Of a stretch of 42,856 bases of DNA, positions 34,071-42,856 are shown piece by piece (the first letter of the stretch is position 1; each line of letters begins with the position of its first letter). The position numbers and the translations under genes are program-made. The DNA is from Lingula anatina (Eukaryota > Brachiopoda > Lingulata > Lingulida > Lingulidae): the NCBI RefSeq assembly GCF_001039355.2, contig NW_019773610.1, positions 30,718 to 73,573 on the forward strand. Reading direction: 5' to 3'. The notes beneath the pieces were generated by a model, which made no database searches, had not been told where the DNA came from, and saw only the letters and a program-made list of their open reading frames with translations.

Positions 34071-37000
34071 GCTGTCATACTCTACAAAAAAACTCACGAA
34101 AAATGAATATAACGTCATCATCAGACGCAACCAAGATCTTTTGGAAAGAGAGGCGAAGGAGTACCTTATGCAAGATGGAAGGAGCGAAGGGGAGATTATT
34201 AGTGATTACGAGAACGGAGCTCGGGAAGCTGAAAAGGACCTTGGCGGACTTCTACCGTATATATATGCTGTTAGTCTAAAATGTTTGAGGGATTCGCCAA
34301 GATATCAAAACACTCATCTTTTACAAGATGACAGGTTATCATCAGCCCTGCTAACCATCCTCAACAAAGGTTTGATGGAGGGAAGTGTTCCACGTCAGTT
34401 AATCGGATTGTTGTTAGTTGGGGGTTTAATTCAGCCATCTCCAGAAATTCTTCAGTTTTATAAGGAACTGGAGAGACACATGTTACAGGTATGGTCCGAA
34501 TGGCATATTAGGTCTAGGATAGAGGCCTGTCATGGCTGGTTACATCTGTCTTTACTACACAAGCAGAAGTACTTTGAAGAGCAGATAAGGATTTTCTTGA
34601 TGGCTGGGACAAAGCTAGAGAGGAAAGAACTTGGAGGCAAAGAAATTCACTGGCTTGTTAGTGTTCTACAATCTGCAGTATACTATTCTTGTGAACTGGG
34701 TGGAAAATGGGTAGATGCAAATGATGTAAGACATTTTTTACAGGAGCTGAAATTCAACAGTGAATTCTCTGAGCCGAGAGAAGTGTACAGGTATGTCCAA
34801 CTCTGTCATAATGTTGAATATTTGGTGCCCTCTGACATTTTATGGAAGGGGTTGGAGATTCTGCTTTGTGATGGAACTGAAGAATACAAGAGGCGTGCAT
34901 TTCTGTGCATTAAGTGGATGTTGGGCTTAGCCCAAAAGCAGAAGTTGAATAAAGGTTTCATGGATGTACAATATGTTACAGAACTTGCTGAGATATTTAA
35001 GAAGCACGCATCTTTGTTGCCATTGAGAGAGCAAATTGGTATTACATGGCAATTTGGTGTAATTTATTATTCTGATCATGAAATGCTGTTGAAAGTTGCT
35101 GAGAACTTTGTGTCTAATGCACAAGATATCGATGGGGACGCTGGTTATAGATTAGTTCAGGCTTACCTACGAATGGATTGCAATACAAATATTGCTTTTT
35201 TAACAAAAGTGGTTGATTTAGTGCAAAACCAAGGGAGAAATATCCCCCCTTTCAAATTGCTTTCCCTTACTTGTGATTTGATGCGCCATCATGGCTATTA
35301 TGAAGTCTTCAGTGGAATACTTGATAGTTGTTTCCAGTCTGGTCTGATGAAGGAGGAATCATTAAATGTTATGAAGCCAAAAGGGTGTATGTGGATTGTG
35401 GAGTTGTGTGGAAGGTTAGAAATAGAGCAAATTGACAAGTACATTAAGAAGATTCCACCAAGTCTTTACCAAGCAGATGGCATTCAATACTGTGCAGAGA
35501 AATTGAAAAATAAATGTCAGCATTCCTCAAAGAAGGCTGTTTTAGCAGCTGTACAGATAATTCTTGGTGGTCCCCACACGGCAAGAGTCATCCCAGTACT
35601 TCCTATATATCAACCTATTGTGGAGTTCTGTTTGAATGAATTGAATGAGCCTGAAGACATGAAGCTGGTGCCCAGGATCTTTGATGAAAATGGATTCCTC
35701 AAAATGGAAAATATGTCTGCCTTGCCAGAAAGATGGAGAAGAATAGCAGTGTGGATCCTTCATGATGAAGATTTCTTTATCAACAAGCCAATGTTAACTG
35801 GTAAGTTAAAAATGTGGTTGTTGTATGTAGAGACGGCTTTAGTAAGCCCACCCTGCTGCCATGAGCAGCTTTGGGTTATGACTAACACAAGCTTGACTTC
35901 AGTGTATTGAGCCTATTTTTATTTCTAAATACTTGCTGGTTACCCACTGAGGGCCAGCTTATATAGCCATAACAACAATGGGGTACTGGGAATAACAATA
36001 GGTTACAAAGGACAACAATGATGTATCAATAGAGAGTAATGTAGACAACTGACGCTTGTATAGTATACTTCTCATATAAATTCAACATATGTAAGTAGCA
36101 AGCTGTGCACCTGCCTTGTTGATTTCAATCAGCATTTATCAGTAATACCTAAAGATGTTATTTGACTATGGCTATGTACCTTTTTTGGTTTTGGGTAATT
36201 TTTTTATGGGGGGGGGGGAATGAGTATTTTCTCTCTGTATATATGTCAAATAATAAGTACTATACTCCACTACCTCACTAAGGCTTCGTTCACATGAAAA
36301 ATCTATTTTCTATTCGTGGTATCTTGTGATCACGGTCTGTGCCCTGAATACCCCGCTGCGTAATTACTGGCAGCGCGAGCCAGTTACTTCCAAAGCTGTA
36401 ATTAATTCTCGGCTGCGCTCGGAGTGATCACAAAATACCGCAAATAGCAGTGATTGGGAAGGTTCAAACCACCCATGGGACAATGGCCCCTCCTGGGTCA
36501 CCCTTAATGGGCCATTTTGCATATCAATGGGCCATCGCTTGACATTTATGGGCCATTTTTAAACATGACAAATATATTGGAAATATTTTTGGGAATAATA
36601 TGATAAGGTTTTGCAGTTAAACTTTGTTAATATATTTATTTAGTTAAGACTTTTATTTGTCTTTTTCAATAAAACCATTACAATGCCTTCTTTACTGAAC
36701 TTATTTGAAGACTAAATGAAAAACAAAATGATCAGAAAACATGTAATACTCATTAGTAATTGGTTTTTATTTGATGAAACCATCAACAAGAGGTAAACAA
36801 TCTAGATCTCTGAAAACCTTGATTACTCAAAACTGAGAAAATGTAAATGAAATTGTCTTCACATACTGTCTAGTACTTATTAATCAGTCTTACTGAACAG
36901 AGATTTCATTACTTAATGAAGTAATCTCTTTTTCCTGTGCCACACATTCAGTGCATCCTCATAACTTATCTTACTCCCAAGAATCTTAACTCTTACACTG

Positions 37001-38112
37001 TTCGCAGTCGTACTGGAGCCAGGGCCATAGTTGAAGCCATCGGGGTTGGAAACCTCGTGCGACCTGAGAGTGAGAGGTGCTAGCACTAGCAGTAACACTA
37101 CTGTCAGTGTCACTACTACTCATCGTAGTGCAAGGAGCGCTGCTCTCAGAAGTTGGTACATTTTCTTCCCCCGTCTCCTTTGAGACTTCTACCTGAACGT
37201 TGGACGGACCCTTAGACGAAGCGGTTGAAGTAAATAAACTAACTAATGTAGGCTGGTCTGGCGAGATTTTAAAAATCTTTTTCGGCGGCATTTTTCTTTT
37301 CACTTCACCAAAGTGCTGCTTGAAAAAATCCCATGTGCTTTCAGAACGAAAAGCAAGGTTACTTCTAATTGGATAAACATGACCTATAAACTGATTGGCC
37401 AATAAGATATCAGCTTTTATTTCATTAGCATATCTATTGGGACGATGTGCTCATTGCTCTCGGCAAACTTCGGCGATTGCATTCGGTAGCTTCCGAATTC
37501 GTTCCTGAGACGTCTTCAGGTATGAGAGGAAAATTACGCTAATCAGTTGACGAATAGTTTATTGACGAGTAGACTCTTTTTAAAAACGCGAGGCATAACA
37601 AAATCACGCGCCCTTATGGCGCACAAACAGGGCTTTTTATGCGCCCAGTTACAATTCTATGCGCATATTCCCAATCACTGAAATAGAAAATAGATTTTTA
37701 GAAAATAGATTTTTCCATGTGAACGGAGTCTAAATCTCAACATGTTGTGGTATATATTTCCCAGGTAACAGTATATTATTTCACGCTTTAAACAGAGGCC
37801 ATCTAAATTTGAATTTGTTATATGTCTATGTGATAAAGTTTTGACATGAATAGGTTTTCTTTGTGTAAATATTAATTTTTCAGTGCATTTAGACACACAT
37901 TTCCTATCAGTAAGACATTGAAATATGTTTTATGTTAACATTGATTTGGTTTTCTTTATTTACCAGGTGTAGTAAAGGCAAAGAAACACTTCCTATATGA
38001 AGCAGGATACAGAGAGGTTCTAGAGGTGCCTTTTTTTATGGTGAAAGGGAAATCTGCAAGTTTGCACAAGTTTTTTAAGGAGGAATTGAAAAAAATCCCT
38101 CACATAAGGTAA
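34045..38112 (+). CDS. RAP-domain, FASTK-family-like mitochondrial RNA-binding protein
   Basis: Two exons: 34045-35800 and 37967-38112 (donor G/GTAAGT, acceptor TTTATTTACCAG, phase 1), giving 633 residues from ATG 34045. Residues about 60-560 are an all-helical solenoid, for example RLSSALLTILNKGLMEG and IQPSPEILQFYKELERHML, with the short hairpin repeats expected of FASTK/octotricopeptide-type proteins. Residues about 567-629 fit a RAP domain: IAVWILHDEDFF, then MLTG, KAKKHFLYEAGYREVLEVPF and HKFFKEELKKI, as in the usual 'I-x-hydrophobic-D-G-x-x-H-F...K-x-x-L...G-Y-x-V-x-x-V-P-Y' layout, with the intron cutting the domain. FASTK-family proteins process and translate mitochondrial RNA; I cannot say which member this is. 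The frame is also open from 33934 but has no ATG there, and a presequence lies in another frame just upstream. The stop (TAA) overlaps a donor-like GTAAGG. Confidence 0.72.
36448..37680 (-). mobile_element. hAT-like deletion derivative nested in the MITE
   Basis: 1233 bp bounded by perfect 13-bp inverted repeats CAGTGATTGGGAA / TTCCCAATCACTG, with AAATAG directly repeated on both sides (36442-36447 and 37681-37686). Removing the element and one AAATAG restores a MITE arm that mirrors the opposite arm. A transposase N-terminal fragment is on the minus strand; the catalytic part is absent. Confidence 0.8.
36986..37291 (-). pseudogene. N-terminal fragment of a hAT-type transposase (TTF/BED-like)
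   Basis: 101 codons from ATG 37291. Starts MPPKKIFKISPDQ, followed by a PIP-box-like QPTLVSLF, a serine-rich linker, then FQPRWLQLWPWLQYD and CEQC. That last part looks like the start of a TTF-type zinc finger (F-x-x-x-W-L...P-W-L-x-Y-D), which precedes hAT transposase domains. The frame stops at once after CEQCKS, so the zinc finger and everything after it are lost. The open frame continues upstream of the ATG without an ATG start. Confidence 0.6.
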
Positions 38113-38330
38113 GGAAGTAACACTATAAGTTTTCTGAATCGAGTAATTCTTTTAAAATATTGTGAAAGAGGTAGACGTAACACTCTGTGATAGAATTTTA
38201 TTGCTATTTGTACTTTTCCTTGTGTGTGTGTGTGTGTGTGGGGGGAGGGGGGGGGTGCTTGCTGCCTGTTTTGCTCAAAGTAGAATTTTTTGGCATAACT
38301 AAGCTAAGAATACAGAAATTGATAACTGAC

Positions 38331-38336
38331 AATAAA
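38331..38336 (+). terminator. polyadenylation signal of the RAP-domain gene
   Basis: AATAAA 219 bp after the stop at 38112, the first on this strand. Confidence 0.5.
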
Positions 38337-38483
38337 AGTCATCCTTGTTTTGGGATCTAGGCCTTAAACCTATTTACCCAAAATTGCTCTATAAATTGAG
38401 TGTACTTCATCATCACTGGGTGCCATCCACTCATAGCAGGTTGGCTGTCATGGATCACCACATCTCTCAAATACTTGAAGGTC

Positions 38484-38605
38484 AATCGGTGCATTTCTAT
38501 GGGAGAAGCAGTCATTTGGTGCCAAAACTGAAAACTCTCTCGTATTTTGGAACTTAAAATGCTAGAGACCTCTTGTTTGTTGCATTTTGTAGAGCTTATC
38601 AAGCC
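38484..38605. repeat. dispersed repeat block (partner at 30590-30720)
   Basis: Shares AAACTGAAAACTCTCT, AGACCTCTTGTTTG and GCATTTTGTAGAGCTT with the 30.6-kb block. Confidence 0.7.
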
Positions 38606-38819
38606 CAACACTGGAATTGGTGTCAGTTTTCATGTACAGACACATTGACCTATTCTCTTCGAACTGATGAATATTCATAAAATACAGGTCGGATTTGAAA
38701 ATCAGCATGATCTAACCATTTTTTTTTCTGTACAGACAGATGTGTCTGTACATATAGCCTTTGCTTATGCTGTCATCGTCATCATCGTGCACTTTCATTA
38801 TTATATAACATTACTCTGA

Positions 38820-38915
38820 AGTGCCGAATAATAGTGCCTACTGGAATAATTGTGCCCCCCCTGAAAATTTTCAGAAATTAATAATAGTGCCTAGCCGAAT
38901 AATTGTGCCCCCTGG
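38820..38915. repeat. short tandem duplication
   Basis: Two copies of a unit of about 55 bp carrying AATAATAGTGCCTA and GAATAATTGTGCCCCC. Confidence 0.75.
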
Positions 38916-38969
38916 AAAAATTCCCAATATACATAAAGTTTTGTTTACTGTGATTTGTAAATTAATGAT

Positions 38970-38975
38970 TTTATT
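38970..38975 (-). terminator. polyadenylation signal of the micro-exon gene
   Basis: Minus-strand AATAAA about 85 bp past the stop of the proposed terminal exon. Confidence 0.5.
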
Positions 38976-39059
38976 TCCTGTGAACTGTGATCACCCCTCC
39001 CTATTGGTACCCTCAATTAAGAAAAGAAAGAAAAACAAAACTCATTTGATTACAAAAAT

Positions 39060-39148
39060 TTAATATCTTATTGAAAAATTAAGAGAATGGCATTTTGCAG
39101 GTTTTAACTGGCTTCTACAGGGGCAATGATAGTTCTGCATTGACGACC
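39060..39148 (-). CDS. proposed terminal exon of the micro-exon gene
   Basis: Acceptor TTTTATTTTTCAG ends at 39149. Entering in phase 1 gives GSSMQNYHCPCRSQLKPAKC and ten more residues to a TAA at 39060-39062. AATAAA follows at 38975-38970. Less certain than the inner exons. Confidence 0.42.
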
Positions 39149-39469
39149 CTGAAAAATAAAAGTTGAAAATATTAAAATATTATTCAGTTAAAATGTGTAT
39201 TCAGTTAAATATAGTGTAAATAGATGTTGACAGTAACTCTACAACCACCAGCTCTTTGCTACTATCATATAATTACTGCTTTCATGTACTGTTTGACATA
39301 ATTTTCCTCTAAAAAACTGAAAGCTTACTTAGTTATGATACCATCAAAACAAAGAGACAAACAAAAAGAACTTCTCTGTAAATGTATAATAAATCTATTC
39401 TTTTAAAAATACTGTTGACTTTTCTTCATTTCTTAATGTCTGAAGTGTTTAGAATTATTTAATTAATTA

Positions 39470-39505
<36 letters not shown>

Positions 39506-40830
39506 CATTTAAGTTCGTGCCCTCCGTCTGAAGCAAGACGTGAACAGATTCAATACCCTCCTCCACCTAGATGGGCGGCTATTCTTTGGAGCTAAAATGT
39601 ATAATACAATATTACTTACTAAGAGGCAAAAGTATAAAATGTTCAATAAGTCAGTGCAACAGTGATCATTTATCATTATAGCAATGATAAATGATCTAAA
39701 AACCTGCTGCCCAGATATAAAATTTGTNAATAATAACCATTTATGTTCGTGCCCTCTGTCTGAAGCAAGACGTGAAAAGATTCAATACCCTCCTCCACCT
39801 AGATGGGCAGCGATTCTTTGGAGCTAAAATGTATAATACAATATTACTTACTAAGAGGCAAAATTGCCAAGTATCATTTTAATCTGGCCAAAAGCACAAA
39901 CTGTGTTGGCACAACATAAGGAGTGTGTGTGTGTGTGTGTGTGCGTGTGTACATGCACAATCACATTCCATCAGTGTAATAAATATTGACCCTACTATTC
40001 TATTAACCCTACTGTCTTACCTCTCTCCTTTACGTCTGCTTTCACAGTTGTTGTGTCATTGATACTGACTGAAGAAAAACAGGAAAACAAATTAAACATT
40101 TCATACCTGTGCACAACAAGAATTCAATACATTATTTAACATAGTCAAAGACACATTCAAAAATTTAGATCACTGAACAGTGAATTTGAACTCAGTGTTT
40201 GTGCATCAGAGTCTCCCACTAGAGACCATCTGTGTGTGTGTGTTTACGTTTTTAAATGTGGTAAATGACTTCCCCTAAGTTGTCCTAAGCTTATTGTCTT
40301 ACCTTTTTCTTTGATGCCCTCAGCATCTGACACACTCTTTGTGTCTCTGATATTGGCTAAAGAAAAAATGATATCAAATAAAAACTTAACATTCCATATC
40401 TGTGCATGTCCAAATAGGATTCAGTATTACAATTTATGGAAGACACATTCAAATCTTTAAATGACTTAAAAATAAATCATCTTCTTAAGTATGCTAAAGA
40501 CTTTGCTTGAGCAGCATGCTTGTGGTATGTATGTGTGTGTATGTGTGTTTGTTAGTGTATGTGTGTGTGCATGCATGTTTCATAAGTATATTAAAAGTCA
40601 TAACTATTTTACTGAGATTCCTGTCTTACCTATCTCCTCAGTACTTGGGGTCATTAAAAGTGATACATTGTTCTTGTCTTTTAGTTTGGTATCAACTGAA
40701 AGGACAGAACTGAATTTAATGTTCAAGACAACATTATGTGTGTTCAAGCGTTACACAGCAAAAGCATTATTTTTTCAGAAGATAAAGTATCTCTTTAAGT
40801 CTGTCAACATGCATGCAAGTACAGTACCTT

Positions 40831-40863
<33 letters not shown>

Positions 40864-42653
40864 ATGCACAATCACATGTCATCAATGTAATAAATAGATC
40901 CCTATTCTATTGACCCTGCTGTCTTACCTCTCTCCTTCACGTCCTCTGTCACAGTAATTGTTGTGTCTTTGACATCAACTGAAGAAAAAAAAGGAACACA
41001 AGTTCAACATTCCATGCCCATGCACAACAAGGATTCAATACCATAGTCAAAGATGTATTCAAAGATTTAGATCACTGAACAGGGAATAAAAACACAATGT
41101 TTGTAAGGGGCGGATCTAGAAAGATTTTCTGACAGTCTTGCAAATTATGTTTGTTGATCCATCCTCCATTGTGGACTGTCTTCTGACAAAAAATTAAATC
41201 CCCATCAATGTAATCTTCTGACCATCTTCCGGAAGTCCCAGAAGATGGGCCTCAATTTGCCCCTGTTTGTGTCTGAGAGCCTGTTTGTGTGTGTGTAGAT
41301 TTTTGAAGTGTGTTAAATAAACACCTGTTAAATTGATCTTACTATCTTACCTCTCTCCTCCCTGCCCTCAGCATCTGACACACTCTTTGTGTCTTTGATA
41401 TCCACTAAAGAAAAAATGATATTTTAATAATATTTTAATATTTAAAAATACAAACTTCACATTCTATAAAGGATTCAGTAGGCCCATTCCACTTTGATGA
41501 AGACACATTCAAAGATTTGATTGACATAAAATAAATAAATTTTCTTTTTAAGTATGCTTAAGACTTTGCTTGCCGTGTGTAAGTGCATGTGTATGTGTGT
41601 TTGTTAGTGTATGTGTGTGTGGAAGTATATTAAAATTCATAATGTTATTATTTTACTTTGATTCCAGCCTTACCTAATTCCTCAATGCTTAGGGACTTAA
41701 CAATTGCTACATTATTCTCTTCCTTGGTATCACCTGAAAGAACAGAATTGAATTTTAAGGAATACCATTTATGTGAGTATGTTGGAGTATGTTGGAGACA
41801 AAGGCTGTATTCCCAGAGCTTTTAGATCGACCTATCCCCACGGGAAGCCTCACAAGGTTACTGTCAGATAATCCGGCTTAAATGTCCGTCCCGCCTACTA
41901 CAAGCTGTAAGGGGGTAATTAACTTTCGTGCCCGCTCGGCTGACAGCTATTTAGCGTGAACCCCCAGGGAGTTAGGTCGATCTAAAGTAGATCGATCTAA
42001 TCTATGGAAATGGGGTCAAAGAGAAGCTTGTTAGTCTGTTAATCTGATTGTATTCAGTGAGAGTTCCCATGGAGTTAGTGCACATTAGCTAGGTCTCCAA
42101 ATTCATTGTCAACAGCCCCTGAGGGTCCAGACTTGCACCCTGAGAGTCAGGATGTTGTTGTAATTTTATTTCATGAATCCTTGCTAAACGATTAAAAAAT
42201 GCATGAAGTTGATTGGATAGAGCAATGGTGTGGACTTACCACTTGTGTGGACTTCAGGCTTGTACATGTTGTTCCACTCTGGAATAGGATGACACATTTA
42301 TTTGTTATTCACAAGTTATGAATCATTGATATAGATTAAAATATAGTCCAAAATGTATTTGGCAATATTAAAGGACCATTTCATCATTTCTTCCCACAGG
42401 TTATACTTTATAGGATTGTTGGATCAAATCATAATTATTTCAATATGTTATGCATGAAAAAATTAAAAGGTTAATTCACCTTTGATTTCCATTGGTTATA
42501 TGAGAGAGAATTATAAGATCAAGCACCTTTTATTTCCATGTCCAGTTCTCCCCAAGTACAGGTCACTTCCATGCTGTCTTTGGTGGTCACCTGGAGGCAC
42601 CTGTTCCTAAAGGGTTCAGGCTCCCATGTCCAGCCACACCCAAGGTGATAAGG
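39060..42653 (-). CDS. micro-exon array gene, partial (5' end outside the window)
   Basis: Minus-strand exons, in order: F 42653-42527, D 42278-42240, C2 41733-41674, B2 41404-41351, A2 40978-40928, C1 40695-40630, B1 40356-40303, A1 40068-40021, terminal 39148-39060. All seven inner exons (39-66 bp) start and end in phase 1, have GTAAG donors and pyrimidine acceptors, and are open only in the shared frame. Exon F has three cysteines and CGWTWEPEPF, so it may end an extracellular module. The micro-exons encode charged, S/T/D/K/E-rich peptides, most with a (V)D-x-K-(D)T start, suggesting an extended stalk or linker. The three-exon cassette A-B-C is present twice with its introns and a GT microsatellite. 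I do not recognise the protein. Phase-1 symmetry means any micro-exon can be skipped without a frameshift. Confidence 0.65.
39497..39863. repeat. 135-bp direct repeat around a single N, with a perfect hairpin between
   Basis: Copies at 39497-39631 and 39729-39863 differ at about five positions and flank an N at 39728. Between them 39664-39677 and 39683-39696 form a perfect 14-bp inverted repeat (GATCATTTATCATT) with a 5-base loop. An (AAT)n run precedes copy 1. Confidence 0.85.
39921..39955. repeat. (GT)n microsatellite, cassette 1
   Basis: Marks the downstream edge of cassette 1; the matching run is at about 40831-40860 in cassette 2. Confidence 0.9.
40021..40068 (-). CDS. micro-exon A1 (48 bp)
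   Basis: Phase 1-1; encodes VSINDTTTVKADVKER. Donor GTAAGA, acceptor TTTTTCTTCAG. Homologous to A2. Confidence 0.65.
40303..40356 (-). CDS. micro-exon B1 (54 bp)
   Basis: Phase 1-1; encodes ANIRDTKSVSDAEGIKEK. Near-identical in its middle to B2 (RDTKSVSDAEG / KDTKSVSDAEG). Confidence 0.68.
40630..40695 (-). CDS. micro-exon C1 (66 bp)
   Basis: Phase 1-1, 22 residues starting VDTKLKDKNNVS and ending TPSTEEI. Aligns with C2 (shared DTK, NNV and a terminal EE-I/L). Confidence 0.62.
40928..40978 (-). CDS. micro-exon A2 (51 bp)
   Basis: Phase 1-1; encodes VDVKDTTITVTEDVKER. Same donor and acceptor layout as A1. Confidence 0.65.
41105..41290. repeat. insertion distinguishing cassette 2 from cassette 1
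   Basis: About 160-180 bp beginning GGGGCGGATCTAGA are present between A2 and B2 but absent at the same place in cassette 1. It contains an inverted pair around CTTCTGACCATCTTCC / CAGAAGATGG. Confidence 0.5.
41351..41404 (-). CDS. micro-exon B2 (54 bp)
   Basis: Phase 1-1; encodes VDIKDTKSVSDAEGREER. Its C-terminal codons differ from B1 (REER against IKEK). Confidence 0.68.
41674..41733 (-). CDS. micro-exon C2 (60 bp)
   Basis: Phase 1-1, 20 residues starting GDTKEENNVAIV and ending IEEL. Donor GTAAGG. Confidence 0.62.
41800..42020. mobile_element. palindromic MITE, family A, copy 4
   Basis: Lies in the intron between exons D and C2. Right end reversed TTTGACCCCATTTCCATAGA; interior TCCGTCCCGCCTACTA and AAGCTGTAAGGGGGTAATTA are nearly as in copy 2. 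Confidence 0.75.
42240..42278 (-). CDS. micro-exon D (39 bp)
   Basis: Phase 1-1; encodes EWNNMYKPEVHTS. Donor GTAAGT, acceptor CTATTCCAG. Not part of the duplicated cassette. Confidence 0.6.
42527..42653 (-). CDS. exon F (127 bp) with Cys/Trp-rich module end
   Basis: Acceptor CATTCATTCAG, donor GTGCTT; starts in phase 0 and ends in phase 1. Contains HLGCGWTWEPEPF, RCLQVTTKDSMEV and TCTWGELDMEIK. Three cysteines suggest an extracellular fold begun in an exon beyond the window. Confidence 0.5.
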
Positions 42654-42779
42654 CTGAATGAATGAATGAATAAATAAATGAACGAACGAACAAACAAACA
42701 AACGCTCAAAAAAAAAAAAAAAAAACAATCAAATAAATTACTTGATGATATGTCAATGTCTAAAATGAAAAGTAAAATG

Positions 42780-42782
<3 letters not shown>

Positions 42783-42820
<38 letters not shown>
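42783..42820. repeat. (TA)n microsatellite
   Basis: Directly seen near the window end. Confidence 0.95.
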
Positions 42821-42822
<2 letters not shown>

Positions 42823-42856
42823 AATGATAAATGAAATACACCAGAAGAAATGAATT

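Larger units (their letters stand above)
36282..37730. mobile_element. palindromic MITE (outer), Harbinger-like, interrupted
   Basis: Left end GGCTTCGTTCACATGAAAAA and, reversed, right end GACTCCGTTCACATGGAAAA, each flanked by TAA (36279-36281 and 37731-37733), a 3-bp duplication typical of PIF/Harbinger-type MITEs. Arms continue with TCTATTTTCTAT and ...TGTGATCAC. Without the inner insertion it is about 210 bp. The right arm has a small internal tandem duplication (AGAAAATAGATTTTT). Confidence 0.75.
35801..37966 (+). other. intron of the RAP-domain gene, with nested transposons
   Basis: 2166 bp from GTAAGT to ACCAG. About 1.45 kb of it is a MITE interrupted by a hAT-like element, in which a minus-strand transposase fragment survives. 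Confidence 0.7.

Noticed and set aside
35801-35910. In-frame C-terminal extension of the RAP gene
   Set aside because: Starts at a GTAAGT donor; the spliced alternative completes a recognisable domain.
39500-39660. Coding-looking frame VRALRLKQDVNRF in the 135-bp repeat
   Set aside because: The differences between the two copies that I translated all alter the peptide, so there is no sign of protein constraint.
42470-42500. Possible extra micro-exon resembling the end of exon F (TGGAAATCAAAG before GTGAAT)
   Set aside because: No acceptor AG upstream; probably a decayed duplicate of the exon F end.
42519-42841. Minus-strand ORFs extending upstream of exon F (poly-F and YIYIYI runs)
   Set aside because: Built from poly-A, AATG repeats and (TA)n; exon F starts at the acceptor instead.

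Overview
This is a gene-poor, repeat-rich stretch of eukaryotic, almost certainly metazoan, DNA. Spliced genes have GT-AG introns and AATAAA signals, intergenic space is long and AT-rich, and tRNA-derived SINE pieces, MITEs, a hAT-type element, LTR-retroelement debris and many microsatellites are present. No rRNA, intact tRNA, operon or CRISPR was seen. The abundance of AGGCCTA words, palindromic MITEs and a dispersed repeat containing GGTCAAGGTCA fits a marine invertebrate (mollusc, echinoderm or hemichordate-like). The sequence does not let me choose among these.

Layout. 1-2000: one convincing two-helix membrane first exon on the minus strand (1705-1896), a weaker possible exon (864-974), and a 42-bp tandem repeat. 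2780-10870: two diverged copies of a multi-kb dispersed repeat with tRNA-Arg-like pieces, a CpG-rich foldback element (4291-4790) and the first copy of a palindromic MITE family (MITE-A). 11213-14779: two 99%-identical copies of 1.78 kb joined by a single N, probably a haplotype mis-join. Each copy carries the last exon of a minus-strand gene that starts at 16037 with a signal anchor. 17.7-19.8 kb: G-rich repeat, a duplicated repeat cluster and a second foldback element. 22.4-25.1 kb: MITE-B split by a 5'-truncated LTR retroelement carrying a two-helix env-like tail, a BTB-like accessory ORF and a clear 3' LTR. 27.35-28.9 kb: a two-exon gene for a secreted 8-cysteine peptide. 31472-31798: assembly gap in poly-C.

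33.7-38.3 kb: a plus-strand gene whose product ends in a RAP domain split by one intron, a FASTK-family-like mitochondrial RNA-binding protein. A mitochondrial-type presequence lies just upstream in a different frame. Its intron holds a hAT-like deletion derivative nested inside a palindromic MITE, and the insertion can be reconstructed with a 6-bp target duplication. 38.97-42.65 kb: convergent on it, a minus-strand gene with seven micro-exons of 39-66 bp, all flanked by phase-1 introns. Six of these form a three-exon cassette duplicated in tandem. This micro-exon array is the most unusual system in the window.

The genes do not form an evident pathway. Their common theme is remodelling by repeats: MITE-A sits in an intron of the cysteine-peptide gene and of the micro-exon gene, and nested transposons sit in the RAP-gene intron. 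Two of three single-N joins are flanked by near-identical direct copies, so copy numbers around them should be read with caution.
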